64,000 nucleotides of DNA from UMGS1663 sp046964515. GTDB taxonomy: Bacteria > Bacillota > Clostridia > TANB77 > CAG-508. The stretch covers positions 1-64,000 of the forward strand of contig JBKUYM010000007.1 in assembly GCA_046964515.1 (NCBI GenBank), read 5' to 3'. The translations under genes were made by a program, and so were the position numbers. Below are positions 62,703 to 64,000 of this stretch, one piece after another. The notes under the pieces were generated by a model. It was not told the origin of the DNA. It saw only the letters and a program-made list of their open reading frames with translations, and did no database searches. Every line of letters starts with the position of its first letter. Within the stretch, counting starts at the first letter, position 1.

Positions 62703-63150
62703 ATGGCTTATTCAGAAAGAGAATTATTGGCTAGAATGATACAGTGTGAGGCGGGCGGAGAAGGTGAAAATGGTATGAAAGCAGTTGCCTCTGTTATTAT
62801 GAATCGTGTACAAGTACCTATAGGAGAATATGCCAGAATATCTCAAGGACGGTAGTATTCGTAATATTTTATATCAACCAGGACAATTTGATTGTGCAAG
62901 AGAAGAATTGTATGGAAATTATAATTCTCAAAACATTTATAATATGGTACCAACTGATTTACATTACGCTATTGCAGATTGGGCTATTGCTGGAAATAGA
63001 ATTCCAGAAGTAGGAGATTGTTTATGGTACATGAATCCTTTTATGCCAAGTTGTCCGAATACGTTTCCGTATAATGGAAGCGGTAGTCTACACACCCGTA
63101 TTATAGAACATTGTTTTTATCGCCCAACATCTCTATATGCAAATACATAA
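62703..63150 (+). pseudogene. CwlJ-like spore cortex hydrolase, interrupted by a +1 shift at a CGG codon
   Basis: From ATG 62703 the frame reads a germination-hydrolase N-terminus (ARMIQCEAGGEGENGMKAVA, with the catalytic Glu) to an in-frame CGG at 62850 directly followed by TAG. Dropping the C continues SIRNILYQPGQFDCAREELY and ends RIIEHCFYRPTSL, the normal end of CwlJ-type enzymes. Total length is about 148 residues. CwlJ starts cortex hydrolysis on germination and depends on GerQ, whose gene follows. Everything but the shift is preserved, so expression by recoding is conceivable. Confidence 0.8.
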
Positions 63151-63167
63151 ATAAGGAGGAAAAGAAA

Positions 63168-63470
63168 ATGGAAGAAAAGGAAAATAGACAAATGCCAAAT
63201 GTCAATAATAATATACCTGAAACTTTGACAAATCCCATTTATACACCTGCTTTTTTAAAAGAGCAGATTGGAAAACTAATGAGGGTAGAATTCTTAATTG
63301 GTACAAATATGTTGGTAGATAGAATTGGAATTTTACAAGATGTGGGAGCAAGTTATATTTTACTTCGTTCTTTTGAAAATGACAGCTTAATATATTGTGA
63401 TATTTATTCTATTAAGTTTATCACAATATCTACCACACCAATGAATTATGTGGAAAATAGATATTGGTAA
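63168..63470 (+). CDS. GerQ-like spore coat protein
   Basis: The 100-residue protein resembles the coat protein GerQ (YwdL). A short polar N-terminus is followed by a small beta domain with LKEQIGKLMRVEFLIGTNML, IGILQDVGASYILLRS and IYCDIYSIKFITIS. GerQ is needed for CwlJ localisation in spores, and the gene directly follows the cwlJ-like gene (17 bp), the usual pairing. I start at ATG 63168 behind AAGGAGG rather than the longer frame that overlaps cwlJ. Confidence 0.8.
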   Translation: MEEKENRQMPNVNNNIPETLTNPIYTPAFLKEQIGKLMRVEFLIGTNMLVDRIGILQDVGASYILLRSFENDSLIYCDIYSIKFITISTTPMNYVENRYW

Positions 63471-63501
63471 GAAAAATAAATAAAAGACATAATTAGAGGG
63501 A

Positions 63502-63543
63502 ATAAGAGAAGGGAAAATTAAGTACTTTCTCTTATCATTTTTT
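63502..63543 (+). terminator. Terminator of the cwlJ-gerQ pair
   Basis: ATAAGAGAA (63502-63510) pairs with TTCTCTTAT (63527-63535), then CATTTTTTA. Confidence 0.75.
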
Positions 63544-63713
63544 AATATAAAAGGATAAGCTATTATAAATAGTAGGAAAATCACCATAAAACCTAGTTTC
63601 AAATTAAAGAATACCTTTTATTTATTCTTATTATATGATAAAATAACATTAAAAAAGTAAAAGCATGTAATAGAATTATAGTAAGATATTTTAAAGTGTA
63701 AGGAGAAATTAAG

Positions 63714-64000
63714 ATGAAACACATTATTTTTGACCTATCGGAAGTTATTATAGCAGGACAATGGGGAATAGAAAAGAAAATTGCAAGTAGAGTAGCACAA
63801 GATGAGAAATATATAGATACAGCTTTGATGAATGAAGATTTTTTTGACTTACTTCGTGGAAAAATAACAGAAAAAAAGTATTCTGAAAATGTCATTAGAC
63901 AAGAAAATTGGAACATTTCTGTAGATTTTTTAGAAAAAATTACTAGAAACAATTTTCATAATGAAATTGCAGGTACAAGAGAGGTTTTAAAAAAATTGAA
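63714..64000 (+). CDS. HAD-family hydrolase-like protein (5' part, runs off the window)
   Basis: The frame is open to the window edge (95 codons), behind AAGGAG. The start MKHIIFDLSEVIIAG matches HAD motif I (DLGxV-type, here DLSEV), and a helical cap region follows (DFFDLLRGKITEKKY). The ending NEIAGTREVLKKL fits the helix before motif II in YihX-like phosphatases. The second catalytic Asp position of motif I appears as Glu. The rest of the gene is outside. Confidence 0.7.
   Translation, partial: MKHIIFDLSEVIIAGQWGIEKKIASRVAQDEKYIDTALMNEDFFDLLRGKITEKKYSENVIRQENWNISVDFLEKITRNNFHNEIAGTREVLKKL

Noticed and set aside
1..64000. CRISPR arrays, insertion sequences or complete prophage
   Set aside because: No direct-repeat/spacer series, transposase or block of phage structural genes is visible. 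The ORF6N gene alone is not enough to call a prophage.

Overview
The window is AT-rich DNA from a Gram-positive, low-GC bacterium, most likely an endospore-forming Clostridia-type Firmicute. Supporting signs: AGA-dominated arginine codons, strong AAGGAGG ribosome sites, TTGACA-17-TATAAT promoters, a glycyl-tRNA synthetase behind a T-box leader, an LPQTG wall-anchored protein, pyruvate phosphate dikinase, queH, and an adjacent cwlJ-like/gerQ-like pair, which are spore germination genes. Almost all genes are on the + strand, so the window probably lies within one replichore. The species cannot be named from this sequence.

Layout. 1-6.3 kb: end of a surface-type protein, then a dTDP-L-rhamnose/cell-surface glycan cluster (rmlD, rmlA, rmlC, a polytopic membrane protein, rmlB, a GT2 polyprenyl-phosphate glycosyltransferase). 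6.3-17.3 kb: ruvB, large membrane proteins of envelope-glycan type (DUF2142-like, a mannosyltransferase-like gene needing two +1 shifts, GT39-like), queH and a 1001-residue protein of unknown function. 17.3-24.1 kb: polA, a lytic transglycosylase, two odd tRNA-like genes, galE, a DnaA-box cluster and T-box-controlled glyS. 24-34 kb: MFS transporter, ppdK, small unknowns, an LD-carboxypeptidase behind an attenuator-like leader RNA, a GNAT remnant and a secreted LysM protein. 34-44 kb: folC and an alpha/beta hydrolase (both frame-disrupted), two regulators or phage-like proteins, asnB, an ABC exporter and rpmF. 44-52.5 kb: two tandem 14-TM-type proteins, a truncated GT39-like gene, then der-plsY-gpsA-dtd. 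52.5-64 kb: a Crp/Fnr-alpha/beta hydrolase-SDR operon with an operator at about -41.5, a lipoprotein, rnpB, an RluA-type pseudouridine synthase, small proteins, the LPQTG repeat protein, cwlJ-gerQ and the start of a HAD-like gene.

Most notable pattern. Four +1 frameshifts interrupt three otherwise well-preserved genes: the mannosyltransferase-like gene (twice), folC and the cwlJ-like gene. All four lie exactly at an in-frame CGG codon. Removing the C, or reading CGGN as one quadruplet, restores the family sequence, with GGN as the next triplet. In all four the zero frame ends at TAG within at most three intervening codons. The conserved genes I scanned (polA, ppdK, glyS, der, asnB, galE, the LPQTG gene and others) contain no in-frame CGG. 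CGG appears as an ordinary codon only in five small accessory genes. This could be programmed +1 recoding at a vacated CGG codon, or a motif-specific sequencing error; the sequence alone does not decide. Two tRNA-like genes at 20.7-20.9 kb with 19-nt rather than 17-nt anticodon arms may or may not be connected.

Other unusual elements: three copies of a 48-bp hairpin repeat placed at gene ends, four perfect DnaA boxes between galE and glyS, and an unclassified three-way-junction leader with mutually exclusive terminator and antiterminator stems.
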